A program made the position numbers and the translations under genes. Of a stretch of 64,000 bases of DNA, positions 1 to 11,348 are shown piece after piece. Numbering within the stretch: the stretch's first letter is position 1; every line of letters starts with the position of its first letter. The stretch is from assembly GCA_900315525.1 (NCBI GenBank), contig OMZO01000001.1, positions 1 to 64,000 of the forward strand, written 5' to 3'. The stretch comes from an uncultured Prevotella sp. (lineage in GTDB: Bacteria; Bacteroidota; Bacteroidia; Bacteroidales; Bacteroidaceae). The notes beneath the pieces were generated by a model. It searched no databases, was not told the DNA's origin, and saw only the letters and a program-made list of their open reading frames with translations.

Positions 1-99
1 ATTGGCCTCCTCGATAGAGTTGATGCCATTCTCCTTCAGAGCAGCAAGAACCTGGTTGATACGGCGCTCCTGACTCTCAAACTGTACTTTTCTAATCAT
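1..99 (-). CDS. GGGtGRT family protein, N-terminal fragment
   Basis: Only the first 33 codons lie in the window; the gene continues past the left edge. The visible start reads MIRKVQFESQERRINQ, which resembles the N-terminus of the GGGtGRT protein family found next to NifU-like scaffolds in Bacteroidales. The ATG at 99 has a strong GGAGG ribosome site just upstream (revcomp of 106-110) that sits against the stop codon of the neighbouring scaffold gene, so the two are co-transcribed. Biochemical role of the family is not established; the pairing suggests Fe-S cluster metabolism. The call leans on the neighbour as much as on the short peptide. Confidence 0.6.
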   Translation of the reverse strand, partial: MIRKVQFESQERRINQVLAALKENGINSIEEAN

Positions 100-114
100 T
101 GTCGTATCCTCCTA

Positions 115-816
115 TTATTCTTTACGTGGGTCAATAGCCTTAACTGCACCCTGCTCCTCGCTTGTGCGACCATAAGAGCCGGTGAACTTCTTCAGGGCCT
201 CATTGGCATCCATGCCGTTCTTGATAGCCTCCATCATCTTGCCGAGGTGTACGTACTCGTAACCACAAACCTCGTTGTTGGCATCGAGATACATCTTAGT
301 GATGTAACCCTCGGTGAGCTCAAGGTAGCGGGTACCCTTGGCAACAGTACCATAAAGTGTACCAGTCTGTGAGCGAAGACCCTTACCCAAGTCCTCAAGA
401 CCAGCACCGATAGCCAGACCGCCCTCAGAGAATGCACTCTGTGTACGACCATAGACAATCTGCAGGAAGAGCTCGCGCATTGCGGTGTTGATAGCATCGC
501 AAACGAGGTCAGTGTTCAGAGCCTCGAGGATGGTCTTACCAGGCAGAATCTCAGAAGCCATAGCAGCAGAGTGAGTCATACCAGTACATCCGATGGTCTC
601 TACCAGAGCCTCCTGGATCACACCGTCTTTCACGTTCAGACTCAGCTTGCAAGCACCCTGCTGAGGTGCGCACCAGCCAATACCGTGTGTGTAACCAGAA
701 ATTTCCTTGATTTCCTTCACTGCTACCCATTTGCCCTCCTCGGGGATTGGTGCAGGTCCATGATAAGCGCCTTTGCAAACGCTACACATGTTTTCTACTT
801 CTTTAGAATAAATCAT
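115..816 (-). CDS. NifU-like iron-sulfur cluster scaffold protein
   Basis: A 233-residue soluble protein with cysteines at the N-terminus (MCSVCKG), in GWCAPQQGAC and in ETIGCTGMTHSAAMAS. The TIGCTGMTHSAAMASE segment resembles the second cysteine loop of the NifU/IscU N-terminal fold (GC..S.AS), and the C-terminal third (YVHLGKMMEAIKNG) is a family-specific extension. It probably carries a transient Fe-S cluster in the cytoplasm. It is the first gene of an operon with the GGGtGRT gene, whose ribosome site abuts this stop codon. A -7 box lies at 842-849. An alternative is a dedicated Fe-S protein of unknown function rather than a general assembly scaffold. Confidence 0.7.
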   Translation of the reverse strand: MIYSKEVENMCSVCKGAYHGPAPIPEEGKWVAVKEIKEISGYTHGIGWCAPQQGACKLSLNVKDGVIQEALVETIGCTGMTHSAAMASEILPGKTILEALNTDLVCDAINTAMRELFLQIVYGRTQSAFSEGGLAIGAGLEDLGKGLRSQTGTLYGTVAKGTRYLELTEGYITKMYLDANNEVCGYEYVHLGKMMEAIKNGMDANEALKKFTGSYGRTSEEQGAVKAIDPRKE

Positions 817-841
817 TGATAAATATAAATAAGTTGTTAAA

Positions 842-849
842 CAAAAGTA
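842..849 (-). promoter_or_regulatory. -7 box of the Fe-S scaffold operon
   Basis: TACTTTTG on the minus strand matches the Bacteroidetes TAnnTTTG element and lies 26 bases upstream of the ATG at 816. Confidence 0.55.
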
Positions 850-994
850 TTTATTTAGCCATTTTTATCTTATGCCATATTGTAGCCTACAAAATTACTC
901 GATTTTCACGAACCATCCAAGTGTTCTCCAGTCTATTTAGAAATAATTAACATCAAAAATCGCTTTAGGTCAAAATATTATCTCGATTTTTTTG

Positions 995-1002
995 TATTTT
1001 TG
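995..1002 (+). promoter_or_regulatory. -7 box of the C_GCAxxG_C_C gene
   Basis: TATTTTTG fits TAnnTTTG. Its last three bases are the TTG that would otherwise look like an upstream start codon, which argues for translation beginning at the ATG at 1021. Confidence 0.6.
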
Positions 1003-1020
1003 CAACTCGAAATAGCAATT

Positions 1021-2827
<1,807 letters not shown>

Positions 2828-2849
2828 TACAAGCAAAAGCATCAACGAA

Positions 2850-2889
2850 AAGACTCCCGCTCGATTTGAGCGGGAGTCTTACGTTTTTT
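2850..2889. terminator. terminator between enolase and the PagL-like gene
   Basis: A perfect 13-bp stem (AAGACTCCCGCTC at 2850-2862 with its complement at 2868-2880) and a five-base loop are followed by a T run at 2884-2889. It ends enolase and probably the convergent PagL-like gene as well. Confidence 0.9.
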
Positions 2890-4078
2890 ATAAGTGAAAT
2901 CCTATACCCAGCATCAGGTTGTTAGGATAATAGAAGTCATAGAGGCTATAACCGATATGGAGATAGGATTGACGCAAGAGCTTGATCTTGAGTGCAAGGA
3001 TCTCATAGAAGCCCTTCATGTCCTCCGTATGGGCATTGACGAAATTATGACCAATGCCAAAGTTGATAGTGAAATAAGGCATCACAAACTCTGCACGAGC
3101 TGAAAGGCCAAGAGCCACCCTTTGGTACCAAGGCGATAGGATGACATCATCTTTCGTTGGTTCTTGCTCCTGATCACCTACCGTTGTAGTCTTTACTTCC
3201 ATGTTCGCACTACTATCGTAAGAACCATCGAGCGAAGCACCGACATTCAGCCAGTGGTTAACATGATAAAGGGGATTGAGCGTGAAACCTGCCACCCCAT
3301 AGACTCCGGGAAGAGCGTAGGTACCAGTACTGGTATCCATCCCGCGACGCTTCCAAGCTCCATACAAGGTCAAATCCCACCCCCAGTGCCTGTCAAAAGC
3401 TGGCAACTCCCCAGATGAGTGGTGCTTTTCCTCACGATTAATATAATAGGCCACACTCGCCTTTGCCCCCACAGCATTGAGTCCCGCATTGGGAATGGAA
3501 GTATTACCATTACTATAATGAGAAACAGAAGCACCAATATTCAGGTCCCAATTCCGCGACAACATCCAGCGCAGGTAGAAGCCCAAATCGATATAGGCCG
3601 TCAGTTTTGAACCAATCACACGATTCTCTGGATTCGTATCCCTGTCATAGGTCTTCCAACCATAAGTCAAGCCAAAGTCCCACTCATAGTTCAGAGACAA
3701 CCGCTGTGACAACGTCTTGACGGTAGCGCCCTGAAACAGATAGAGAGAAACGGGATTACCCAACTGGGGATTGAAACTATGAAAAGCAAGACCTGCTCCC
3801 TGATAGACACCTTTATATATTAAAGCCTGCTCAGAGCCCTCTGGCGGTGCAAATGCATATTTCAGACGCGCCACGAAAGAGTGGTTCATGGTGCGCACCT
3901 CTGTATTAAAGCCTTTTAGGAAATCATTGGTATGGAGAAGCCGCCCCGGAACAACCTCGACTTCTATACGGTGAATGGTAGCACTATCTTCAGAAATAGC
4001 ATGGGCAGCAACGGAAAAAGCCACTGCTGCCATGCATATTGAAATCATGCGGAGACGGAGAGTTCCTCCGCAGGTCAT
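2888..4078 (-). CDS. acyloxyacyl hydrolase, PagL-like lipid A deacylase
   Basis: A 396-residue outer-membrane barrel protein with a signal peptide (MISICMAAVAFSVAAHA). The segment SVSHYSNGNTSIPNAGLN near the middle resembles the PagL active site, where a His and a Ser two residues apart (H-Y-S) remove the 3-O acyl chain of lipid A. Alternating aromatic strands and the C-terminal GIGFHL support a beta-barrel. The family is usually about 150-200 residues in Proteobacteria; Bacteroidetes members are about twice that. The stop of the OmpA gene touches a TTG at 4088-4090, but the ATG at 4078 is more likely (ATG at 4048 is also possible). It is probably co-transcribed with the OmpA lipoprotein. Confidence 0.72.
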   Translation of the reverse strand: MTCGGTLRLRMISICMAAVAFSVAAHAISEDSATIHRIEVEVVPGRLLHTNDFLKGFNTEVRTMNHSFVARLKYAFAPPEGSEQALIYKGVYQGAGLAFHSFNPQLGNPVSLYLFQGATVKTLSQRLSLNYEWDFGLTYGWKTYDRDTNPENRVIGSKLTAYIDLGFYLRWMLSRNWDLNIGASVSHYSNGNTSIPNAGLNAVGAKASVAYYINREEKHHSSGELPAFDRHWGWDLTLYGAWKRRGMDTSTGTYALPGVYGVAGFTLNPLYHVNHWLNVGASLDGSYDSSANMEVKTTTVGDQEQEPTKDDVILSPWYQRVALGLSARAEFVMPYFTINFGIGHNFVNAHTEDMKGFYEILALKIKLLRQSYLHIGYSLYDFYYPNNLMLGIGFHL

Positions 4079-4090
4079 GCCATCCAACAA

Positions 4091-4948
4091 TTACTTGTCA
4101 TTTTCTGGTGCCTGACCGATTAAGTCCATAAACTCATCGAGCTTCGGCGTAATAATAATCTGGGTACGGCGGTTGCGCTGCTTGCCAACCTCAGTATCAT
4201 TGCTTGCGACGGGATTATATTCGCCACGGCCACCTGCTGTCAGGCGTTTTGGATCAACGCCATAGTCATTCTGCAGGGCCTGAACCACTGAAGAGGCACG
4301 CAGCGTGGAGAGATCCCAGTTATTACGGATGTTTGTCTTCTTGATGGGCACATTGTCTGTGTTACCCTCGATGAGCACATCATAATCCTTATAATCCTTG
4401 ATAATCTTGGCTATCTTCGACAGGGTTTCAGCGGCACGGCTGTTAATCTCATAGGAACCGCTCTTATAGAGCATGTTATCAGCCAGCGAGATATAGACCA
4501 CACCCTTGAGCACCTGCACATCGACCTCCTTCAGCTCTTCCTTGGAAAGAGAACGGGTGAGGTTGTTCGTCAGCACCATGTTCAGAGAATCGCTCTTCGA
4601 CTTAACCTCTACCAAGTGACGGATATACTGGTTTGACTCGTTGATCTGATCGACAAGTTTCTCGATAGAAACGTTATTCTGACTAGCATTTGTCAGACTC
4701 TTGTCGAGTGACTGCTGCAGGGCAATATAAGCCCTCTTCTGCTCTGCCAATGCCTGTTTCTGGGCAGTGAGCTGCTCTTCCAAACTAGCAACACGAGCAT
4801 TCTTGGCAGCCAGGTCTTCACGCGCTGTCTGCAAGCTCTCTGTGAGCGATTTATTCTCTGTCTGGCAGTTCTCCAGATCTTTCTTACTGGCACAGCCCGT
4901 CGTCATCAGACTGACGGCAATTGCCATAAAAATCACATTCTTTTTCAT
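4091..4948 (-). CDS. OmpA-family peptidoglycan-binding lipoprotein
   Basis: A 285-residue lipoprotein: signal peptide with lipobox LMTTGC (lipidated Cys near residue 19), a long coiled coil over about residues 25-125 (heptads with AREDLAAKNARVASLEEQL), and a C-terminal OmpA domain over about residues 145-275. The OmpA domain shows VLIEGNTDNVPI, NWDLSTLRASSVV and GRGEYNPVASNDTEVGKQRNRRTQI, which form the diaminopimelate-binding site. It should tether the outer membrane to peptidoglycan. It is first in an operon with the PagL-like gene, from a -7 box at 4982-4989. Confidence 0.9.
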   Translation of the reverse strand: MKKNVIFMAIAVSLMTTGCASKKDLENCQTENKSLTESLQTAREDLAAKNARVASLEEQLTAQKQALAEQKRAYIALQQSLDKSLTNASQNNVSIEKLVDQINESNQYIRHLVEVKSKSDSLNMVLTNNLTRSLSKEELKEVDVQVLKGVVYISLADNMLYKSGSYEINSRAAETLSKIAKIIKDYKDYDVLIEGNTDNVPIKKTNIRNNWDLSTLRASSVVQALQNDYGVDPKRLTAGGRGEYNPVASNDTEVGKQRNRRTQIIITPKLDEFMDLIGQAPENDK

Positions 4949-4981
4949 ACCTTATTCTGTTCAAAATAGATTTTACGACTG

Positions 4982-4989
4982 CAAATTTA
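4982..4989 (-). promoter_or_regulatory. -7 box of the OmpA/PagL operon
   Basis: TAAATTTG on the minus strand matches TAnnTTTG, 34 bases upstream of the OmpA start codon. Confidence 0.55.
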
Positions 4990-5043
4990 GTGATATGCTG
5001 CAAAAAACAATGAAAAAATGACGGGTATTAGAATTATTTTAAT

Positions 5044-5051
5044 TAAATTTG
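5044..5051 (+). promoter_or_regulatory. -7 box of the M1 aminopeptidase gene
   Basis: TAAATTTG fits TAnnTTTG. The upstream TTG start of the open frame lies within this box, so it cannot be translated from this promoter. Confidence 0.55.
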
Positions 5052-5072
5052 CAGACAAAAACCAAACAAGAG

Positions 5073-7574
5073 ATGAAAAATATCAAAATCCTACTCATGA
5101 TCCTTCTGAGTATGATGGTGTTAAGCACACATGCCCAGATGCTTTCAAAAGGTGTGTCCAAGGAACTTGCGGACCACCGAAAAGTAAATATCAGCAATGT
5201 AGTCTATGACCTTACATTCAACATCCCGTCGAATCCGAGCCATAAGGTGACAGGTACTGCGATTATCAGTTTTGAACTGAAAGAACAGGAAGACCTTATA
5301 CTGGATTTCCAGGGAGAGTTCAACGGCACAGCTTACGTCTATTACGGCAAGAAAAACAAGCGCCGTTCCTTTGAAGCACTCTACGAGGACGAGCATATCA
5401 TCATTCCTATGAAGCAGTTGCAAGCCGGCAAGAACAAGATTGAGCTAAACTTCACCTGTCAAGACAAGGCCCTGAACCGTAATAAGGACTATGTCTATAC
5501 TTTGTTTGTACCAGACTTGGCACGTTCAGTATTCCCTTGTTTCGACCAACCTGACCTGAGAGCTGTCTTTGTGACAACTCTCCACACGCCTTCGGGCTGG
5601 AAGACGATGACGAGCGACAATAGCTGTCAGCTGCCTACTTATTTATATTCATTCGTGGCTGGAGACTTTCAGGAGAAGACCGGCACTCGTGACGGAAGGC
5701 TGATGAGAGCCCTCTATCGCGAGACCGACCCTGCAAAAGTTGCCCAACTCGATAAGGTGTTCGACGAGACTGGACAGGCCATAAAATGGATGGAAGGCTA
5801 TACATCTATTGCCTGCCCCTTCAAAGAATATGGCATGGTCATTCTACCTAACTATCAGTTTGGTGGCATGGAACATCCAGGTGCTATCCAATTCAGCGAC
5901 CGCCGTATCTTCCTTGAGAAGAATGCCACACAGGAGGAAGAACTCTATCGCACAGAACTGATTGCACACGAGATTGCCCACCTCTGGTTTGGTGACCTCG
6001 TCTCACTGAAATGGTTTGAGGACGTTTGGACCAAAGAGGTGCTTGCCAACTTCATGGCCTCCAAAATCACGCGACGTCAGTACAGAGGCATAGACCACGA
6101 CCTGAACTTCCACAAGACATTCCAGACCGCCGCTATTGCCATCGACCGCACCGACGGCACCCACCCTATCGCACAGGAACTGACCAACCTGAATCATGCC
6201 AGCCTGCTCTACGACAACATTATCTACGACAAGGCACCTGTCATGATGCGGATGTTAGAACAAGTGATGGGAGCTCCTGCTATGCAGAATGGTCTGAGCA
6301 GATTCCTGATAGAGCATCAGTTCGACAACGCCAGCTGGGATGACCTTATCAAGACCCTTGACAAAGCTGCTCCCAGTGCCGGTGTCAAAAAATTCAGCGA
6401 CATCTGGGTAAAGCAGAAAGGCATGCCCGACATCCATACAAGCTACAAGAATGGACAGATAGTCGTCACACAGTCCGACCCCTACCACCGCGGTATCTTC
6501 TGGCCGCAGAAATTCGAGGTAAGAGTCATCTATGACCTCGGTAAGAGCCAGACACTGACCGTTGATATGCAGAAACCGACTATGACGTTCAAGATTCCAG
6601 GCCGTCCTGACTACATCATCCCCAATTCCAACGGAAAAGGCTACGGTCGCTTTACCCTTGATGACAACTACACCAGTCTGATGTCTAAGCGCCTTATAAC
6701 AACCCGCAACGACTTGAACCGTTATGCACTACTACAAGTCATCCATGACAACTATCTTATGGGTAAGATATCACCATCCTACTTCGCAGAACTGTTCAGG
6801 CTGATGGTGAAAGAAAGGAATCCGCAAATCATGTCAACCGCCATTGAGCACATGTTCAAGATTCTGGAAGACGTGAACGAAGATCAGCGCGCAGCCCTTG
6901 AACTCTGCGTCATGGACCTGCTTAACGAAAACCGTACCAACGAATGCCATCAGTATGTCATCCGCAGGATGAGCACCTGCGCCTCCTCTCCAGAGGTTCT
7001 CGATCAGATTGAATCTATCTGGAGGAACCATAATGACCCATTGCTCAATGAGCACGACTACATGGATATGGCCTACCGTTTGGCCATCATGCATCCCCAA
7101 CAGTGGCAGGAGATCCTGAGCACTCAGCGCGCAAGACTCACCACAGACGATTTGAGAAACGAGTTCGACTATATCAGTCGTGCCTGCAACCCGAATGACA
7201 GTCAGAGACTCCAATTGTTCAATGACCTGCTGCGTCCAGAAAACCGTCAGCAGGAACCTTGGGCCATCACTATGCTGCAGCTTCTCAACTCCGACGTTTT
7301 CGAGCCGCAAAGCAATAGCTATATCGAATCCAGTCTGAAATCATTGGAATATATTCAGCAGACCAGCGACATCTTCTTCCCTGGCAAATGGATGAAAGCA
7401 CTGATGGCAGGTCATAAGAGCAGAGAAGCCGTTCAGATCATCGACAGTTTCATGAAAGCCAACCCCAACTATCCCGCAAATCTCAAGAACAAGGTGCTCG
7501 AAGCCTCATGGATACTGATGAAACAGGTGCCATACGTAGAACCCGCCAAGCCTGCTACTACAAAAAAGAAATAA
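5073..7574 (+). CDS. M1 family zinc aminopeptidase, exported
   Basis: An 833-residue enzyme with signal peptide MKNIKILLMILLSMMVLSTHAQ. The peptide-binding loop GGMEHPG (the GxMEN equivalent, near residue 263) and the zinc motif HEIAHLWFGD (near residue 300), with the third ligand Glu in VWTKEVLANF 19 residues on, identify family M1. It should remove N-terminal residues from peptides in the periplasm. The C-terminal part from about residue 530 is helical repeat sequence, as in ERAP-like members, and ends in a KKK tail. The first Met after the -7 box was chosen as start. purL follows after 22 bases. Confidence 0.9.
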   Translation: MKNIKILLMILLSMMVLSTHAQMLSKGVSKELADHRKVNISNVVYDLTFNIPSNPSHKVTGTAIISFELKEQEDLILDFQGEFNGTAYVYYGKKNKRRSFEALYEDEHIIIPMKQLQAGKNKIELNFTCQDKALNRNKDYVYTLFVPDLARSVFPCFDQPDLRAVFVTTLHTPSGWKTMTSDNSCQLPTYLYSFVAGDFQEKTGTRDGRLMRALYRETDPAKVAQLDKVFDETGQAIKWMEGYTSIACPFKEYGMVILPNYQFGGMEHPGAIQFSDRRIFLEKNATQEEELYRTELIAHEIAHLWFGDLVSLKWFEDVWTKEVLANFMASKITRRQYRGIDHDLNFHKTFQTAAIAIDRTDGTHPIAQELTNLNHASLLYDNIIYDKAPVMMRMLEQVMGAPAMQNGLSRFLIEHQFDNASWDDLIKTLDKAAPSAGVKKFSDIWVKQKGMPDIHTSYKNGQIVVTQSDPYHRGIFWPQKFEVRVIYDLGKSQTLTVDMQKPTMTFKIPGRPDYIIPNSNGKGYGRFTLDDNYTSLMSKRLITTRNDLNRYALLQVIHDNYLMGKISPSYFAELFRLMVKERNPQIMSTAIEHMFKILEDVNEDQRAALELCVMDLLNENRTNECHQYVIRRMSTCASSPEVLDQIESIWRNHNDPLLNEHDYMDMAYRLAIMHPQQWQEILSTQRARLTTDDLRNEFDYISRACNPNDSQRLQLFNDLLRPENRQQEPWAITMLQLLNSDVFEPQSNSYIESSLKSLEYIQQTSDIFFPGKWMKALMAGHKSREAVQIIDSFMKANPNYPANLKNKVLEASWILMKQVPYVEPAKPATTKKK

Positions 7575-7596
7575 AAACATAATAAACAATTAAGAT

Positions 7597-10500
7597 ATGA
7601 TACGCTTCTTTCAGACACCACAAAAAACGACGGATAGCAATAGTCGTTCGGTGATTGCCACTGAAGTGGACCACGCACTCAGTGAACAGGAAATAAAAGA
7701 ACTAACATGGCTTTATGGCGAGGCAACACTACTGGATGCCGACCATCTTGACGGGTACTACGTAGGACCACGTCGCGAAATGGTGACCCCATGGTCCACC
7801 AACGCCGTAGAAATCACCCAGAACATGGGACTACAGGGCATCAGCCGCATCGAGGAATATTTCCCCGTTGCTTCAAAAGATGCTGAATACGACGAGATGT
7901 TGCAACGTATGTACAATGGTCTTAATCAGGATATCTTTACAATTAACATCAAGCCCGAGCCGATCAAGTATGTAGATAACCTCGAGGAATACAACGAACA
8001 GGAGGGTTTGGCCCTCAGTCCTGAAGAGATTGAATACCTCCATGGACTGGAGAAACAGAACGGTCGTCCTTTGACCGACTCTGAGATCTTCGGCTTCGCC
8101 CAGATTAACTCCGAGCACTGCCGTCATAAGATCTTCGGCGGTACCTTTATCATCGATGGCAAAGAGATGGAGTCAAGCCTCTTTGCGATGATCAAGAAGA
8201 CCACTCAAGAGAACCCCAACAAGATTCTCTCTGCTTATAAGGATAACGTAGCTTTTGCACAGGGTCCTGTGGTGGAGCAGTTTGCTCCAAAGGATCAGAG
8301 CACCAGCGACTACTTCCAGGTGAAGGACATCGAGAGTGTCATCTCGCTGAAGGCTGAGACACATAACTTCCCCACAACCGTTGAACCATTCAATGGTGCT
8401 GCTACCGGTACGGGTGGGGAGATTCGCGACCGTATGGGCGGTGGTGTTGGTTCATGGCCTATTGCGGGTACCGCTGTGTATATGACAGCCTACCCCCGTC
8501 TGCACGACGATGAGGGTGCAGCCCGTGACTGGGAGGATATCCTACCTGTACGCCAATGGCTATATCAGACACCACAGCAGATTCTGACCAAGGCTTCTAA
8601 TGGTGCCTCTGATTTCGGTAACAAGTTCGGCCAGCCACTGATTTGCGGTTCTGTACTGACCTTCGAGCATCAGGAGGGCAAGGAGAAATATGCCTACGAC
8701 AAAGTCATCATGCTGGCTGGTGGTGTAGGTTACGGTACCAAGCGCGACTGTCTGAAGAAGGAGCCCCAGAAAGGTAACAAGGTAGTCGTCGTTGGTGGTG
8801 ACAACTACCGCATCGGTCTTGGCGGTGGTTCTGTATCGTCTGTAGATACAGGCCGCTATAGCAACGGTATCGAGTTGAATGCCGTTCAGCGTGCCAACCC
8901 AGAGATGCAGAAGCGTGCCTACAATCTGGTGCGTGCCCTCTGTGAGGAGGATGTGAACCCCGTTGTTTCTATCCACGACCACGGTTCTGCTGGTCACCTG
9001 AACTGTCTCTCAGAACTTGTAGAGGAGTGCGGTGGCGAGATCGATATGACCAAGCTACCTATCGGCGACAAGACTCTGAGTTCTAAGGAAATCATCGCCA
9101 ACGAGAGTCAGGAGCGTATGGGCTTGCTCATCGACGAGAAGCATATTGAACATGTACGTAAGATCGCTGAGCGCGAGCGTGCCCCACTGTATGTGGTTGG
9201 CGAGACTACTGGTGATGCCCACTTCTCGTTCAAGCAGGGCGACGGTGTGAAGCCTTTCGACCTCGATGTGGCTCAGATGTTCGGACACTCGCCGAAGACT
9301 ATCATGAGAGACAATACTGTAGAGCGTCATTATGAAGACGTAACCTACAGTCAAGATAAGATTAATGAATATCTCAACCGTGTGCTTCAGTTAGAGGCTG
9401 TGGCATGTAAGGACTGGTTGACCAATAAGGTGGACCGTTCTGTGACCGGTAAGATAGCCCGTCAGCAGTGTCAGGGTGAAATCCAGTTGCCGCTAAGCGA
9501 CTGTGGTGTAGTAGCCCTCGACTATCGTGGCAAGAAGGGTATTGCAACAGCCCTCGGTCATGCACCACAGGCTGGACTGGCAAATCCTGCTGCAGGCAGT
9601 GTACTCTCTGTCGCAGAGGCTCTGACTAACATCGTCTGGGCACCTATGGCTGAGGGTATGGACAGTATCTCCCTCTCTGCTAACTGGATGTGGCCTTGTC
9701 GCTCTCAGGAGGGTGAGGATGCCCGTCTGTATGCTGGTGTGAAGGCACTCTCTGATTTCTGCTGCGACCTGCACATCAATGTACCAACTGGTAAAGACTC
9801 GCTGTCGCTCTCTCAGCAGTATCCTAACGGTGAAAAGATCATCTCCCCGGGAACCGTCATCGTCAGTGCCGGTGGTGAAGTCAGTGATATCAAGAAGGTA
9901 GTAAGCCCCGTATTGGTTAACGATAAGAATGCATCACTCTATCATATCGACTTCTCGTTCGACGAGCAGCGCCTTGGTGGTTCTGCTTTTGCCCAAAGCT
10001 TAGGCAAGGTAGGCGACGATGTGCCGACAGTGAAGAATCCCGAATACTTCGCTGATGCCTTTATGGCTGTTCAGCAGATGATTGAGAAGGGCTGGATTAT
10101 GGCTGGTCATGATATCTCTGCCGGTGGTCTCATTACCACCCTGCTCGAGATGTGCTTTGCCAACCAAAAGGGTGGTCTGCACATCAATCTCCACGATATC
10201 TGCAAGAATGGCGACATCGTGAAGACACTCTTCGCAGAGAATCCTGGTGTGGTAATTGAGATCAGCGATGAACACAAAGATGTATTCAAGGAGTTCATGG
10301 AGGAGCAGGGCGTAGGCTTTGCAAAGATTGGCTACTCTGTACCAGAGAGCCGTAGTATCGTTGTGAAGGCTGGTGAGAAGGAACTGACCTTCGACATTGA
10401 TGCGCTCCGCGATATCTGGTATAAGACCTCATACCTGCTCGACCGCAAGCAGAGCTTCAACGGCAAGGCTGCTGAGCGCTTCGCCAACTACAAACAACAA

Positions 10501-11322
10501 CCCATCGAGATGAAGTTCCCGAAGAACTTTACTGGCCAACTTGCTCAATATGGCATCTCTGCCGACCGTCGTGAACGCACAGGTGTGAAGGCAGCCATCA
10601 TTCGTGAAAAGGGTACCAACGGTGAGCGCGAGATGGCTTACTGTCTGTACCTCGCTGGCTTCGACGTGAAGGACGTGATGATGACCGACCTGATTTCTGG
10701 TCGCGAGACACTCGAGGATATCAACATGATTGTGTTCTGCGGCGGTTTCTCTAACTCCGACGTACTAGGTTCGGCCAAAGGTTGGGCTGGGGCCTTCCTC
10801 TTCAACCCCAAGGCTAAAGAGGCTCTGGATAAGTTCTATGCCCGCGAAGACACCCTCTCGTTGGGTATCTGCAATGGTTGTCAGCTAATGGTTGAGCTCG
10901 GTTTAACAGGCGCAGCAGGCGCAAAGATGCTCCACAACGACTCTCATAAGTTCGAGAGTGAGTTCATCAGCCTGAGCATTCCTCAGAACAACAGTGTGAT
11001 GTTTGGTAGCCTAAGTGGTTCTAAACTTGGCCTATGGGTAGCTCACGGTGAGGGTAAGTTCTCTCTGCCAGAAGCAGAGAATAGCTATAACGTGATTGCT
11101 AAGTACAACTATCACGGCTACCCTGCTAACCCCAACGGCTCTGATTACGATGTAGCCGGTATCTGCTCAGCTGATGGTCGTCATCTCTGCATGATGCCTC
11201 ATCTGGAGCGTGCCGTATTCCCATGGCAGAACGCCTGGTATCCTGCCGACCGTCGCCAGGATGAAGTAACGCCATGGATTGAGGCCTTTGTTAATGCCCG
11301 TAAGTGGATTGAGAAAAGGTAA
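7597..11322 (+). CDS. purL: phosphoribosylformylglycinamidine synthase, single-chain form
   Basis: A 1241-residue enzyme of purine synthesis that makes FGAM from FGAR, glutamine and ATP in the cytoplasm. The order is an N-terminal domain, a linker with GFAQINSEHCRHKIF, two AIR-synthase-like halves (KAETHNFPTTVEPFNGAATGTGGEIRDR; GKDSLSLSQQYPNG), and a C-terminal glutaminase with nucleophile Cys in SLGICNGCQLM (near residue 1090) and the His/Glu pair in MMPHLERAVFPWQ. It is the fused type rather than separate PurL, PurQ and PurS. A run of AAAAAGGT-like repeats begins at its stop codon and leads into the transporter gene. Confidence 0.97.
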   Translation: MIRFFQTPQKTTDSNSRSVIATEVDHALSEQEIKELTWLYGEATLLDADHLDGYYVGPRREMVTPWSTNAVEITQNMGLQGISRIEEYFPVASKDAEYDEMLQRMYNGLNQDIFTINIKPEPIKYVDNLEEYNEQEGLALSPEEIEYLHGLEKQNGRPLTDSEIFGFAQINSEHCRHKIFGGTFIIDGKEMESSLFAMIKKTTQENPNKILSAYKDNVAFAQGPVVEQFAPKDQSTSDYFQVKDIESVISLKAETHNFPTTVEPFNGAATGTGGEIRDRMGGGVGSWPIAGTAVYMTAYPRLHDDEGAARDWEDILPVRQWLYQTPQQILTKASNGASDFGNKFGQPLICGSVLTFEHQEGKEKYAYDKVIMLAGGVGYGTKRDCLKKEPQKGNKVVVVGGDNYRIGLGGGSVSSVDTGRYSNGIELNAVQRANPEMQKRAYNLVRALCEEDVNPVVSIHDHGSAGHLNCLSELVEECGGEIDMTKLPIGDKTLSSKEIIANESQERMGLLIDEKHIEHVRKIAERERAPLYVVGETTGDAHFSFKQGDGVKPFDLDVAQMFGHSPKTIMRDNTVERHYEDVTYSQDKINEYLNRVLQLEAVACKDWLTNKVDRSVTGKIARQQCQGEIQLPLSDCGVVALDYRGKKGIATALGHAPQAGLANPAAGSVLSVAEALTNIVWAPMAEGMDSISLSANWMWPCRSQEGEDARLYAGVKALSDFCCDLHINVPTGKDSLSLSQQYPNGEKIISPGTVIVSAGGEVSDIKKVVSPVLVNDKNASLYHIDFSFDEQRLGGSAFAQSLGKVGDDVPTVKNPEYFADAFMAVQQMIEKGWIMAGHDISAGGLITTLLEMCFANQKGGLHINLHDICKNGDIVKTLFAENPGVVIEISDEHKDVFKEFMEEQGVGFAKIGYSVPESRSIVVKAGEKELTFDIDALRDIWYKTSYLLDRKQSFNGKAAERFANYKQQPIEMKFPKNFTGQLAQYGISADRRERTGVKAAIIREKGTNGEREMAYCLYLAGFDVKDVMMTDLISGRETLEDINMIVFCGGFSNSDVLGSAKGWAGAFLFNPKAKEALDKFYAREDTLSLGICNGCQLMVELGLTGAAGAKMLHNDSHKFESEFISLSIPQNNSVMFGSLSGSKLGLWVAHGEGKFSLPEAENSYNVIAKYNYHGYPANPNGSDYDVAGICSADGRHLCMMPHLERAVFPWQNAWYPADRRQDEVTPWIEAFVNARKWIEKR

Positions 11323-11347
11323 AAAGGTAAAAAAGTAAAAAGGTAAA
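11315..11347 (+). repeat. short tandem A-rich repeat between purL and the chromate transporter
   Basis: Four imperfect copies of AAAAAGGT (7-8 bases each) run from the last purL codons to the GTG start of the next gene. One copy supplies the AGG that would serve as ribosome site for that gene. Confidence 0.7.
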
Positions 11348-11348
11348 A

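Noticed and set aside
1000..1020. Upstream TTG start for the C_GCAxxG_C_C gene (also TTG at 5049 and 48264 for the aminopeptidase and GH53 genes)
   Set aside because: In each case the TTG lies in or against the -7/-10 region, so it would not be in the transcript; a clear ATG follows, with a signal peptide in the latter two.
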